Of a DNA stretch of 64,000 bases, positions 32,327 through 43,098 are shown one piece after another. The stretch spans positions 1 through 64,000 of the forward strand of contig JNVV01000016.1 in assembly GCA_000733355.1 (NCBI GenBank). The letters are read 5' to 3'. Source of the DNA: Falciphora oryzae (lineage: Eukaryota > Ascomycota > Sordariomycetes > Magnaporthales > Magnaporthaceae). The translations under genes were made by a program, and so were the position numbers. The notes under the pieces are model-generated. The model was not told the DNA's origin. It did no database searches and saw only the letters and a list, made by a program, of their open reading frames with translations. The number at the start of each line of letters is the position of its first letter. Position 1 is the stretch's first letter.

Positions 32327-33967
32327 ATGTCCGCCACCGAGACCAACCCCCGCCCGGCCGAGCCCGTGGCCAAGGGCGTGCTGGCGACGGCGCGGCAGGC
32401 CTGGGGCGACCTGTGGAAGTGGGACCAGCGCGTCGAGGTCGTCAACGAGTACGGCGAGAAGCGCACCGAGTGGCACACGCCGCCGCCGCTCAAGAACCCC
32501 GTCAGCCTGTTGGCCCAGCTGTCGGCCAAGGACTGGCTGTTCTTCATCGTCGGCTTCTCCGCCTGGACCGCCGACGCCTTCGACTTCCACGCCCTGTCCA
32601 TCCAGACGGTCAAGCTGTCAAAGTACTACCACACCTCCAAGACCGACATCACCACCGCCATCACTCTCACTCTTCTGCTGCGCTCCGTCGGCGCAGCCTT
32701 TTTCGGTCTGGCTGGCGACAAGTACGGCCGCAAGTGGCCCATGGTCATCAACATGATTGTGCTGGGCGTCCTGCAGATCGCCACCATCTACTGCCGCACC
32801 TTCAACGAGTTCCTCGCCGTCCGCGCCCTATTTGGTCTGTTTATGGGTGGAGTGTAAGTTTTTTTTTTTTTTTTGTCTTGTCATGATCCTGCCGTTTCGA
32901 CCTGGCGCTAACAAACCATAAACAGCTACGGAAACGCTATCGCCATGGCCCTGGAAAACAGCCCCGTCGATGCTCGCGGCCTCATGTCGGGCATCCTGCA
33001 GCAGGGCTACTCGTTCGGCTACGTGTGCGCGGCCTGCGCCAACCTGGGCGTCGGCGGCGACGTCGAGTCGTGGAAGACCGTCTTCTGGATCGCGGCCGGC
33101 ATCTCCATCTTCGTCGGCCTCGTCCGCTGCTTCTTCCCCGAGTCGCAGCAGTTCATCGAGGCGCGCAAGGCCGGCAAGAACAAGGCCAACCCATCGGCGT
33201 TCTGGAAGGAGACAAAGGTCATGCTGGCGCAAGAGTGGAAGATGTGCCTGTACTGCATCATCCTGATGACGTGGTTCAACTACTACAGTCACACGTCCCA
33301 GGACAGCTACACCACCTTCATGCTGACCGAGAAGCAGCTCGACAACTCGGGAGCGTCTCGCGCCTCCATCCTCATGAAGGCCGGAGCCTGCGTCGGCGGT
33401 ACCATCATCGGCTACGCCTCCCAGTGGCTGGGCCGCCGCCGCGCCATCATCCTGTCCGCCATCATCAGCGCCTGCCTGATCCCGGCCTGGATCATGCCCG
33501 CCGACGAGCGCTCGCTGTCCGCGTCCGGCTTCTTCATGCAGTTCTTCGTCCAAGGCGCCTGGGGCGTCATCCCCATCCACCTGAACGAGCTGTCGCCCCC
33601 TGCCTTCCGCTCGTCGTTCCCCGGCATCACCTACCAGCTGGGCAACATGATCTCGTCGCCCTCGGCCCAGATCGTCAACGCCATCGCTGAGAGCACCTTC
33701 ATCCGCAACCACGCCGGCAAGATGGTCGAGGCCTACGGCCCCACCATGGGCATCGCCACCGCCATCATCGCGATGGGCATTGCCGTCACCACCGCCTTTG
33801 GCCCCGAGAAGCGCGGCCGCCAGTTCGAGAAAGCCCTGCCTGCTGGCCACAACGTCGCGGGTGCTGCCGACGCCAAGGTCATGGAGGACGACCTCGAGGC
33901 CGGCACCTCGGACGGCGCCGCTGAGAAGACCCACGAGGCCGGCGGCGCCCACGTCGAGAAGGCTTAA
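32327..33967 (+). CDS. JEN-family monocarboxylate/proton symporter (MFS)
   Basis: Two exons, 32327-32853 and 32926-33967, with a 72-bp GT-AG intron, give 522 residues. It should carry lactate, pyruvate or related carboxylates into the cell with protons. The family signature N-X-X-(S/T)-H-X-(S/T)-Q-D-X-X-X-T is present exactly as NYYSHTSQDSYTT (about residue 300 by exon count). Other MFS features are DAFDFHALSIQ in helix 1, GLAGDKYGRKWPM in the 2-3 loop and QWLGRRRAI in the 8-9 loop. There are about twelve hydrophobic segments with long acidic/polar termini, as usual for JEN proteins. The ATG at 32327 has a good context (AAAAATGTCC); the in-frame ATG at 32273 would add 18 very basic residues. 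JEN genes are typically glucose-repressed; no site was verified here. Confidence 0.92.
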
Positions 33968-34377
33968 GATAGATTTGTCACAGCTTGGATTTTAGTCATG
34001 ACTTGTTACGGCAATAGAAAACGGGATCAATCGTGTCGCGTTCGGGAAGGGACAGTCGAGCTGGATATTTTGACTAGAATTATGTAGCCGAAACGAACTC
34101 ATCTTGTCCCCATCTGTTTTTGGCATTGATGTGTGCACTTTGCGTTGGCCTCTTCCTGCTCGCTCCAGTCTTCCTTTTCAACATTTGCGCTGATATCAGC
34201 TGAATGTCCCCTCTGCTCGGGAGTGGACCCACTTCCTCTCTAGCTGTCCAATCAAGGAGTCGGCCTGTTCTCTCGATCTGCCACGCTCCCTTTAGGTTTG
34301 ATCACCTACCTGCTACCTAGCAGCAACAGTAATCCGACACCCACAACATACCAACATCACCAGTTATCCAGACCATC
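33968..34377. other. Intergenic, no gene
   Basis: Downstream region of the permease and upstream region of the F-box-like gene. Nothing further recognised. Confidence 0.5.
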
Positions 34378-35471
34378 ATGGCATCTTTTGCCAGTCTGCC
34401 TGTCGAGATCATCCAGGCCATCGTCGCGCTGCTTTGCGTCCACTGCTACCCCTCACCGCCGCCGCAGTTCCCAGGCCCCGAGGAGAACAAGCTCTGCAAC
34501 CATGGCTGCATCATACCAAGCAAAGACCTCGAGCTGGAGTCAGTCGCCGCCCTGGCCGCCTTGTGTCGCGCCAGCCGCGCCCTCCACCGGGTCGCGGCGC
34601 CATTCCTCTACCACCGCCCGCCCAGCGCCGCCCTCGTGGTGGCCGAAAGGCTGACCCGGCTCCACGACACCATCACCAACGGAGCGTCTGGGCTCGGCCG
34701 GCACGTGAGGTCGCTACACATCCCGACCTGTGCGACTCAAACCCGGTCCCGTGGCGGCCCGTCCTCCCCCAAGACTTCGTCTTCCCCGGCTTCCGGAGTA
34801 GGCTCGCCACCAACCTGCTCGTCTCGTTCGCACCTCACTGTCCCAACCTGGAGCGCTGCCCGGCCATCAGGGCCCTGACCCTGTTCAACCACACCGAGTT
34901 CCAGAGCCGGTGCCCCGACAACGTGGAGACGGACGCGGGGCCGCGCGAGCTGGTCGAGGTGATCGCGCGACACCTGCCAGGGCTCAAGGCGCTGAACCTC
35001 AACTTCTTCGGCATCCTCTCCGACGCTGGCGGTGTTAGTTTCCCCGACGAGGACCTGATCGAGTCGCTGCGGCAGTTCCAGTCCCTCGAGAAGCTCCGCA
35101 TATGGGAGCACTGCCTCGCCATCTCCTACGAGGAGACGGCGGCCGAGGAGAACGCGGACCGGCTCGTGCGCCTGCTGCCCAGTTCCGTCCGCGAGGTTGA
35201 CTTTTTCGAGGACGACGACTACCACGACGAGTACTTCCTGCCGGCATTCGGGCGACTCCAGGCTCGCTGCGAGGAGGGCGAGCTGCCCAACCTGGAGGTG
35301 GCGCGGCTGTACAAGTTCCGCGATTACCCCGTCTCCCCGGAGGACGTGGGAGAGAGACACCTGCTGCTGATGGCCACTTTGCGCCGAGCAATCGACGGCG
35401 GCGCTGCTTCGGGCTTACGCTCAGACAGGGGGTCACCCCGTCAGAGATGGAGTTTGGTCTTTGACGGATAA
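34378..35471 (+). pseudogene. F-box-like protein, one frameshift
   Basis: The N-terminus (SLPVEIIQAIVALL) fits an F-box-like helix, and the middle reads as a degenerate leucine-rich protein (LKALNLNFFG, LEKLRIWEHC) of the kind common in filamentous fungi, where the F-box links substrates to SCF ubiquitin ligases. The frame from 34378 stays meaningful to about 34720 (HVRSLHIP). It then continues in another frame as LCDSNPVPWRP and stays open to 35471. Loss of one base near 34722 (CCCGACC where CCCGGACC would restore the frame) explains it. With one lesion, a sequencing error cannot be excluded. Confidence 0.65.
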
Positions 35472-35481
35472 CTCCCGAGAC

Positions 35482-37049
35482 TTACTGAATATCCATAAGC
35501 CATTCCATGCCCCCCTTTTCCTGGAGGAGACGCGCAATATCAGCATGCCCTGCCCCAACCGCAACCCGCCGTGAAGACACGCCATGAGCGTTTGTCCAAT
35601 TCGGATCAGCACCAGCGTCCAGCAATAATTTGACCACACCGGCATGGCCTGCCCTGGCCGCGAACCAGACAGGCTCTGACAAGTAACCACCCCCATCGTC
35701 CCTGTCCAGACCTGCCTCCGGTTTGGCAGCAGAGGCTTCAAGGAGCAGCTTCACCATCTCCGCCCTCCCAGTGCTGGCAGCAGCCCAGAGCGGTGTCGCG
35801 ACGTGCTCTGCATCTCGAGCCGATGGATTCGGGTCTGCTCCGTGCGCCAGCAATGCCTTGGCCGTGGCGGTGTATCCATGATTTGCCGCGAGCCCCGACG
35901 GCGTGAGCATCTCCCTACTTGCCTCGCTAGACGCCCGGTAGTTTATGCCGGTGCCCTATTCGAGGCAGTGCTCAACCACTCCAATTCCTTCCCCGTTGCT
36001 CACGGCTTCCCACAGCAGTCGGCCATACAGCCTCGCCTTGCGCTACTCGATAGGCCCGAGCATTTCTGGAAACGCGTCTGCGATCAGCTCCATGGCGTCC
36101 TCTTTCTCCCAGATCTCGTTGTGCGTCATGAAGGCCTCGGCCGCGACCCTCGACCCTGTCTCGGTGCTCTGGCCATCGAGCATCGCTGCTTACAGCGGTT
36201 ACATCCCGTCGGTGCCAACACTCCAAATGTCGACGTCCCTGCTGGCTGAAAGCGCCTCAATCATGCCAACGTTCCGCGCACTAATGGCGAGGCTCAAGGG
36301 CGTGTTCCCCTCGTAAACAATGTTGACATCGATATCCCGATGGTCGAGGATCGCCTTGGCGGCGTCCTCGTCGCCGTGCCTTGCCCGTTTTGCCAGCAGA
36401 CACAAGGACGGGCCGTGATGGCGGTGGAAGGCGTTGACGTCGAGGTCTGGCATCTCCCGGACGAGAGCGTTTACCAGGCTTAGGCGTCCACGGTCAACTG
36501 CCCATAGAAAGATGGACGTGACGATCTGGGAGACCGAACTGGGGAGGCCGTCGAAGAAGGACCGTATCTGGCCGCATACTTCCTCAATGTCTGGCATGGA
36601 TGGTTCGGGGAACAGGTGCGCTGCAATGAGCGTGTTGACCTGAATTCTGACGCCGGCCTCGGTTGCCGTGTAGTCGGGTTTTATCTTAGGTGCTCCTTCT
36701 TTGCTTTCTGAGATGCTCAGCAGCGCATAAACCTTATCCCTTGGGCCTGTTGCCTCGTAATTTGTAAACCCGCAAAGCAGCGTGAGCAGGTCCCGGCTGT
36801 CCTTCCACCACGACATCTTCTTCAGTGGGCCAAGATGTCGTGCGGGGCGGACGAGGCGTCGCCCCAGGTGTAGGACAGCGCCTCATAGGACACGCCCGGC
36901 CCGCTGCGCTCGTCGCCGTCGTTGAGGACGGTGACGTCGAGCCCGCACGGGACGGGCTCCGACTCGACGGTCGCGCGCGTGAGGTGGATGGTGCGGGTTG
37001 CGTTTTGGGTTATGTTGAGGGGGCGGTAGGTGTATCTTGATCCGGACAT
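35482..37049 (-). pseudogene. HET-ankyrin gene, core deleted and nonsense-mutated
   Basis: The start (ATG 37047-37049) reads MSGSRYTYRPLN and continues to YEALSYTWGDAS, the first part of a HET domain. The HET core is missing. The sequence jumps across a junction near 36830 to WWKDSRDLLTLLCGF and ATGPRDKVYALLSI, which normally follow the HET domain. Ankyrin-like repeats then run to 35482 (for example HGADPNPSARD, VVKLLLDAGADPNWTN). Within one continuous frame there are stops at 36199-36201 (TAA), 36190-36192 (TAA), 36043-36045 (TAG) and 35956-35958 (TAG), each one C-to-T step from Gln. Internal deletion plus four stops show the gene is dead. Confidence 0.87.
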
Positions 37050-37430
37050 GGTGCGTTTTGTGTTTTCACGAGGCCGCGTGAGGCTGTGAGGGGACGGGAC
37101 GTGGACGAGGATGGAGGGGAAATGGCTGGCTGTTGGTTGTATCTGGATTTCAGGGGTTCGGCGTGGGCCCTCCCCGCTGCAGATACTTGGCATCCACTGG
37201 GCTGGGAGAAAAGTAGGGGCAACACTGCCTATGCTGTGCTCCTTCTATAGTAGAATGATGGCGATGTGTCTAGCATTAATCAACGCTTATCCCAGAGCTC
37301 CTTGATCGCCCTACATATCACTTGCCCACGGGCGATGCATCACAGTTTCTGCGCCCGCCAAAGCCCCTCCCGGGAATGCCTTTGTGCCCTGGGGAGGCGT
37401 GATCTGCAGGTCGTTGGACCGCCCAGTTAG
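37050..37430. other. Intergenic, no gene
   Basis: Promoter side of the HET-ankyrin relic and 3' side of the DUF3237 gene. Nothing else recognised. Confidence 0.5.
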
Positions 37431-38069
37431 TTAGAATCTCGAGACGAGCAGCCAGACAATACCACACACCTGCCACGCATCGATCGTCAGCCGGGTCGGC
37501 GACAGGCGCCGCAGCACCCCGACGGCCACGACCGAGTTGAGCCAGTAGTACCTATGCGAACCCGTCTCGAACGCCATGCGCAAGCACGCCGTCGTCGTCG
37601 CGTTGGCGTTGAACTGGCCTTCTCCTCCACCACCACCCTGCGCAAACCCACCCACGGCGCCGTGCTGCGTTGCCCCCGTCTCAAAAACTTGCACGTGCTC
37701 GCCGTCGTCCGTCTCGAGCGTCTGCCGCACGTCGGCCGCCAGCACGCCGTCGCGCGCGTCGATCAGCGCCCAGTCCGCCCCTACCGGCAGCAGGCGGCCG
37801 CGGATGCGCGGGCCGGAAAAGGTGCCGCCCATGATGGGGAGGACGACGCGGTTGCCGCGCGGGCCACGGCCGACCGGGATCCCGGCGCCACCTGTGACGT
37901 TGATGGTGTACAGGAACGTCAGCTCCGGCGGGCTGGGCGGCGGGGGTGCTGTGGTGTTCGCGACGGCGGCCATGGGCCAGGGGGGGAAGGGCATGGCTGC
38001 GACGGCCGCCGGGGCGAGGAGGAAAAGCGAGACCCAGCAGAGGGGGCCTTTTGGGCACCGACGAATCAT
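37431..38069 (-). CDS. Secreted DUF3237-domain protein
   Basis: A single-exon 212-residue protein. It starts with a hydrophobic leader ending LLAPAAVAAM, so it is probably secreted. From about residue 50 it follows the DUF3237 pattern: FLYTINVTGGAGIPVG, IMGGTFSGPRIRGRLLP, GADWALIDARDGVLAADVR, TLETDDGEHV, RMAFETGSHRYYWLNS, and an end with LTIDAWQV. The family is a small beta-barrel with no established biochemical role. The last residues (CGIVWLLVSRF) run on beyond the domain's usual end and may reflect a lost original stop. A Gly-rich insert lies near residue 140. Confidence 0.8.
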   Translation of the reverse strand: MIRRCPKGPLCWVSLFLLAPAAVAAMPFPPWPMAAVANTTAPPPPSPPELTFLYTINVTGGAGIPVGRGPRGNRVVLPIMGGTFSGPRIRGRLLPVGADWALIDARDGVLAADVRQTLETDDGEHVQVFETGATQHGAVGGFAQGGGGGEGQFNANATTTACLRMAFETGSHRYYWLNSVVAVGVLRRLSPTRLTIDAWQVCGIVWLLVSRF

Positions 38070-38773
38070 CTTCTCAGGTCCCCTATGAGTGTTGTTTCGT
38101 CAAGATTTGGATCAAGGAGGCTGGGCGATCCAGCCGAGAGTAAAGGAAAGAAGGAATCCAAGAGGTGTCCATGGGGTAATAAAGACCAAGTCTGGATCCT
38201 GATAGACTTTGGAGGCTTTATCTCGGACCCTTCTAGACACGTCCGTGTCGCCGTGCCTCTATGGCCAAAGCGAAGATTCGCGCACACCTTGATCAACACG
38301 TGTTGCGCCGACAAACCGTCAATCCCGACCCCGCCCCGACCACCGAGAGGACGGCAGAGCTCGCCGACAGATCCTGCGAGCGGAGATGCCCGCGGCGGTT
38401 GCGGGAAAGGAAATGAGGGATCGCAGCAGGCCCAGGGCCTTTGATGCAGTTGACGTCAGCTTGCACTGCCGCCGGGCCCGCCGCGCTGGAAAAGGGGCTC
38501 CATGGCGGACCCACCCCCGCCATCCAACACGAGCCCAGGGACGGCCACGCTCCGCTGCCCTGAAGATGCTGGGATGGCGGGAATTGAAGGGCACGGACAG
38601 GGGAAGCAGTTGAAATGCCCCGATGGCCAGGTGTCTGTCCCTGGGGGTTCTCTCCAGGCCTCGCACTCTCGCTTTTTCAGCACGCCCACATTCGTTTGGA
38701 TCGTCCCTCGTTTTCGCCGCCTCGGCACCTGTCACTCTTATTGCCTTGACCCAAATCGCACCCATCAGTCAAC
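38070..38773. other. Divergent promoter region, no gene
   Basis: Lies between the minus-strand DUF3237 gene and the plus-strand aspartic protease, so both promoters should be here. No supported frame. Confidence 0.5.
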
Positions 38774-40032
38774 ATGGCCCGCACCGCGGCCTCCTTCGTG
38801 GCAGCCATGGCCCTCGCCCAGGCCGGGTCCGCCATGGTCCTGGACCTCCCCATCTGGTTCCGCAACTCATATTCCCTGGTCAATCTGCCAGTCGGCACCC
38901 CTCCTCAAGACCACCTGATGTTCTTTGACACAGGCAGCGCAACGTCGTGGATGGTGGGCAGGGACTGCGGCAACGACGACTGCCCAAACTCGACCGGGTA
39001 AGCCGCCTCGGCAGACGAACCGCCAGGAGCCCAGACTAACGCCTTCCGGACAGCTTCCCCCGCAACGGGTACTCGCTCAGCGCATCCTCCACATCAAGAG
39101 GCCTCGGCGTGAACGCGTCCATCGAGTACCTCGGCGGAAACACCGAGGGCGCCGTCGTCAGCGACGCCTTCCACCTCGGCGGCGCCACCTGGAACCAGAC
39201 CTTCATGTCCGCCACAAAGACCTCGTGGCGCTGGATCCCCGGCGACGGCTTCTTCGGCCTGGCCTTTTCCTCCATCGCGCAGCCGAGCACAAAAACCGTC
39301 GTCGAGACCATGATGGCCGAGGGCCTGCTCGACCGTCCCCGCTTCGCAATGTACTTTGGCAAGGAGTTCGCTTCCACCGGCGAACGGCCCGGCGAGGGCG
39401 TCGTGACGCTCGGCGGCTCCGACGAGGCCAAATACGTCGACGGCGACCCGACGTGGCTGCCCGTGCGCAAGGACATCCTCGGCATCGGCCAGTCGGCCTA
39501 CCAGCTGTGGCGCTCGACGCTGCGCGGCATCTCGGGGGCCCGCGACGAGTCGGCCGCGGGCGGGCCGTCCTTCAGCGGCTCCGTCGCCTTCGCGGCCGAC
39601 TCGGGCGTCAACGGCGTCTTCGACACGGGCGCCGGCATGATTTCGCTGCCGTCGGGCGCCGTCGCCGACGTTTACAGGGCCATTGGCTGGGACTGGGACG
39701 CCATCCTGCGCGGCCGAACCATTCCCTTGTGTAGCGACTTCAACGCGTCTTGGGCCGTCACCTTCACCTTCTCCGACGACGACCGCGACTTTTACAACGT
39801 CACCATCCGCGGCGACCAGCTGGCGAGGCGCGGCTTTGCCGGCCGCGACGACGCCTGCCACCCGCCGTTCGACTCGAGCGACGACGCCCGGCTGGCGCTG
39901 ATCGGCAAGGCCTTTCTGCGCCGCTTCTACACTGTTTTTGACTATGGAGGCGACAAGGTTGAGGACTTTAAGCCTCGCATTGGCTTTGGTCTGCTTAAGC
40001 AGGAGTTCCAGCCGCCGGTTATTACAGCCTAG
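38774..40032 (+). CDS. Pepsin-like aspartic protease, secreted, no evident propeptide
   Basis: Two exons, 38774-38997 and 39054-40032 (56-bp GT-AG intron), give 400 residues. The signal peptide ends near residue 20. The first catalytic site, FFDTGSATSW, has its Asp at residue 52; the second is VFDTGAGMISLPSG, at about residue 265 by exon count. Both DTG motifs are intact, so the enzyme should be active. Only about 30 residues separate the signal peptide from the first DTG region, which leaves no room for the 40-60-residue propeptide of standard pepsins. Several N-X-S/T sites suggest N-glycosylation. No GPI-type hydrophobic tail is present. The ATG at 38774 follows AAC and directly opens the signal peptide. 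Confidence 0.9.
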
Positions 40033-40730
40033 GCGAGTCACCCTCGGATCGACCAGGCAACGTCGAGGAGGCCTTTTTGCGTTTTAGATAGCGGGCATGC
40101 GCCTATTTCTCTAAACGTTGAATGAAATTTACGACCTCGGCCATATCGCGCCCAGCCAACATCCCGGCTTTGCTGTAGGCCACGGGAAGGTCGTCCACTG
40201 TTTGCGCCGCCTCATCGCCCCCGTCCTCTGGCAGACTGCGAGCTGCGCGTGGATGAAGGACAGATCCGCGTTCACATGGTTGAGCGAGGGCGGGTGCTTT
40301 TTCTCGAAATTTTAACTGGCTTGTCGGACTGCTTCTCGCGCCCCAAGTTGAAGCAACACGACAAGTCGTTGGCCACTAGCCCGCGACTAACGCCCAAGGC
40401 CGGGCTCCTGGCTGCCCGACTGTTACATATCCAATAGGCACCCCTTTTTTGCCTCCTGCCCACTCTCACAAGTTCCCACGTCTTCTACTAGGTTGCCGTT
40501 TTATTGGACAACTCCAGGCAAAGAGGCATCTGTCCGTACGTACCACGGCAAACGTCAGCCACCACCGTTTCCTCGCTCCCAACTTTTTTTTTTCCTTCCC
40601 TGCATTCCTACATTCTCCCCTCCCTTTCTCGCCAGTCGCCTATCATCATTTCCTTGTCCCAGCCCTCGCTTTACAACCAATACACCGACGTATGCGTACC
40701 TTACATTGTTTTCGCACCTTACAATGGTCA
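40033..40730. other. Intergenic, no gene
   Basis: 3' region of the protease gene and pyrimidine-rich DNA around 40570-40640. Nothing recognised. Confidence 0.5.
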
Positions 40731-41259
40731 GCATGGGCATGCCGGCGGCGGCGAGGGGGACGGTGGTGTAGGTGGGCATGTTGCTGCGGGGCGAGACGCG
40801 GCTGAGCTTGTCGTTGAGGATGAGGCCGCCGTCGCGGGCAAAGGCGGCGACCTGGCACGACATCATGACGAGGACGGCGCCGCCGCCGACGGCCGTGTTG
40901 AGGAAGATGAGCAGCAGGAAGGCGGCGGCGGGGCCGGACCCCCAGCAGTCAAAGATGATGGTGAAGGCCGGGTAGCCGGTGGGGTCGGTCGCCGCGGCGT
41001 CCATGTCGATGGTCAGAAGGCGAGCAGGACGACACACCCAGCCCAGGCCGGCCATGATGGTGTAGGTGGACAGGACGGAGCGCGGGGCGACGACGCGGGC
41101 GTTGTGCGTCTCCTCGGCCACGGCGGTGGGCGCGTTCCAGCCCGTGACGACCCAGGCGGCGGTGAAGAAGGTCATGGGCACGGCGACGGGCTCGCCCCAG
41201 AAGCTGGCGTTGGAGTACTCGCCAAAGACGCGGGCGGCGGGCGGACTGAACAATCCCAC
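40731..41259 (-). pseudogene. Amino-acid permease (APC family) fragment
   Basis: About 176 codons of the middle of an amino-acid/choline/GABA-type permease. The segment shows TAAWVVTGWNAPTAVAEE then THNARVVAPRSVL, an F-D-C-W-G stretch, a hydrophobic helix with NTAVGGGAVLVMMSCQVAAF, and ARDGGLILNDKLSRV followed by NMPTYT. This order (WNAP.A.AEE, then ARDG..P...L..V) is typical of the GABA/choline permease branch. Neither the N-terminal helices nor the C-terminal third are present nearby, so the copy is truncated at both ends. It lies next to oxidoreductase and aldehyde dehydrogenase remains. Confidence 0.8.
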
Positions 41260-41938
41260 GGCGCTGGAGACAGCAGGACGAGGACGGGGCGTTCCCTGTC
41301 TGGGGCCTGTTCGCCGTGGGCCCTTACCCTCGTATCTCTGCCTCTCCGGTCTGCACTGCCGTCCATGGCCACGCGACCCTATCTATCTATCTGGTGTTTG
41401 GTATCTGCGGAGGGCTGTAGGTGCCTCCTCTGCTGATCCATGTCCATAAACCCAACGCCTGCCCCGATTGGGAATTTAAAAATGCGCCGATGGCCATTTT
41501 TCTGCGCCACGACTGTCGCTACTGGAACAGCACACTTTGAGAACCCTGGCCCCTCTGCTTGCTAGACTAACTAGGTAGGCATCCCAAAAACTTCCATATC
41601 TCCCAGCACTACTGCCCGCTGCCACTGTCGGATGCTGCACCGCCACCAACTCCAAACGTGGACGGTGCGGGGGATGCATGGCCACCATGCACACCTGCCC
41701 GGCCAAGCCAAGGCGAGGTTGGCTGGCGTGTGTGAGTCGCCTCATATCCCATCCCGACACCACCGCCACCAGGATGCCCTCAGAGGCCCCGGTACCATCC
41801 TGGCGGGCCACTCTGCCTCGGCCCAAAAGCAAAGCGGGCCGGATCCCTTCCTTGGCCGCAAAGTTGACCCGCGCGTCCCTCGTGTGTATGCGTTTTGACG
41901 TAGAAAGGCGGCACAAGGACCCCATCGATTTCCTGGTG
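41260..41938. other. Intergenic, no gene
   Basis: No recognised coding frame. Confidence 0.45.
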
Positions 41939-42995
41939 TTAAGGCGTACAAATAAACCAGAACAGCTGTGTTGAGAGGGAGGGGAAAAAAAAAAAAAAAA
42001 AAACAGAGTGTGGAATAATTCCATTTGTATTTTCACGCAATTTTTTAAAAATCCACTTGGCCGCTGCCGCCACCTCATCCCGATGGAACGATCTCGGGAA
42101 CCACTCGGGCACCGTCAAGCCCCCCTCACCGTCCAAATACTGCAGCATCATGTCCGACACTACAGACGCGCAAGCAAAACACCTAGTCATGCCCTCGCCG
42201 TTGTGGCCAACCGACAGGAACTCACCAGGGCTGTCCGCCTCGGACCTGCCGACGATGCTAGCCCCGTCGATGGTGAAGCCCTGGATGCCGGTCCAGTCGT
42301 ACGCCATGTGCTTCTCCACGCCGTCGCCGTCGCCGCTGGCTTCGGGGAACCAGCGCGCGAACGCGGACGCCAGGAAGCGGTACATGTCGCGGCGGACCGG
42401 GTGGTCGGGCGGGATGGCGCGCGAGTCGTCATACTCGTCGACGCGCTCCGCCGTGCCCAGGCCGTACAGCAGCGGCCCGCCGCCCGGGCGCTGCTGGATC
42501 CAGTGCCAAAACTCGGTGTAGCCGAGGCCCACGTCGAGCTGCCGGGCGGCGGCTGCACGCCCAGCATGTGCGCCTGGCACCTGATGACGCCCCTCCTGCC
42601 GCGCATCGACTGGAGCAGGCGGCTCGCGTAGCCGTTGGTGGCGTGCAGGACCGCCTTGGCCGGGACGGTGCCCCTGCTCGTCGCCACCAGGTGCCTGGCC
42701 GTCGGGCCGCCGCCGCCGCCGCCGTTTACCTTGGTGACGCCGGTGACGGGCGTGTTGGCGTGCAGCGTGAGCTCCGGCATGCGCTCCTCCTCCATTTCAA
42801 AAACGACAACAGTGCCCGCGAGGCGCAGGTCGCACCCGTCGACAGCGCCGAGCCGGCCGAGCGCTGCGAGCGTCATGTCCCTGTTGCAGAGCAGCAGGCG
42901 GCGCACGCGCAGGGCCTCATCGGCGCCGCCGGCCCGCGCCGGGAAGCCGTGCGTCTCGGGCCGTCCGATGTGGCCGCCGTTGCGGCCGTGGCTAC
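41939..42995 (-). pseudogene. FAD-dependent oxidoreductase (DAO family), copy 2, truncated
   Basis: DAO-type enzymes oxidise amines or amino acids with FAD. On the minus strand the relic starts only at the GRNGGHI motif (about 42987-42968), so the FAD-binding N-terminus is gone. It continues through ADEALRVRR and DLRLAGTVVVFEMEEE, then jumps to THANTPVTGVTKV-like sequence, apparently an internal deletion. After HATNGYASRLLQSMRGRRG the frame shifts near 42545, with LDVGLGYTEFWHWIQQRPGG continuing in the new frame. The C-terminal block has GFTIDGASIVG and SVGHNGEGMTRCFACA. The nominal stop at 41939 lies beyond a poly-A/T tract (41985-42003), so the original end was probably near 42010. Confidence 0.82.
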
Positions 42996-43000
42996 CTCTA

Positions 43001-43032
43001 CCACCACCACCGCCGCCGCCGCCGCCGCCGCC
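43001..43032. repeat. (CAC)n(CGC)n trinucleotide run
   Basis: A CCA/CAC run passes into about seven CGC units, between the truncated end of the DAO relic and the aldehyde dehydrogenase start. Confidence 0.95.
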
Positions 43033-43098
43033 ATCATCTCCCCCAAACTACGCACGACGACTCGTTCTTTTCCGAACCAAGACAAACACAAGACAATC

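Noticed and set aside
32828..33952. 374-codon minus-strand frame opposite the JEN permease
   Set aside because: Shadow of the second exon; no domain features and it runs into the intron poly-T tract.
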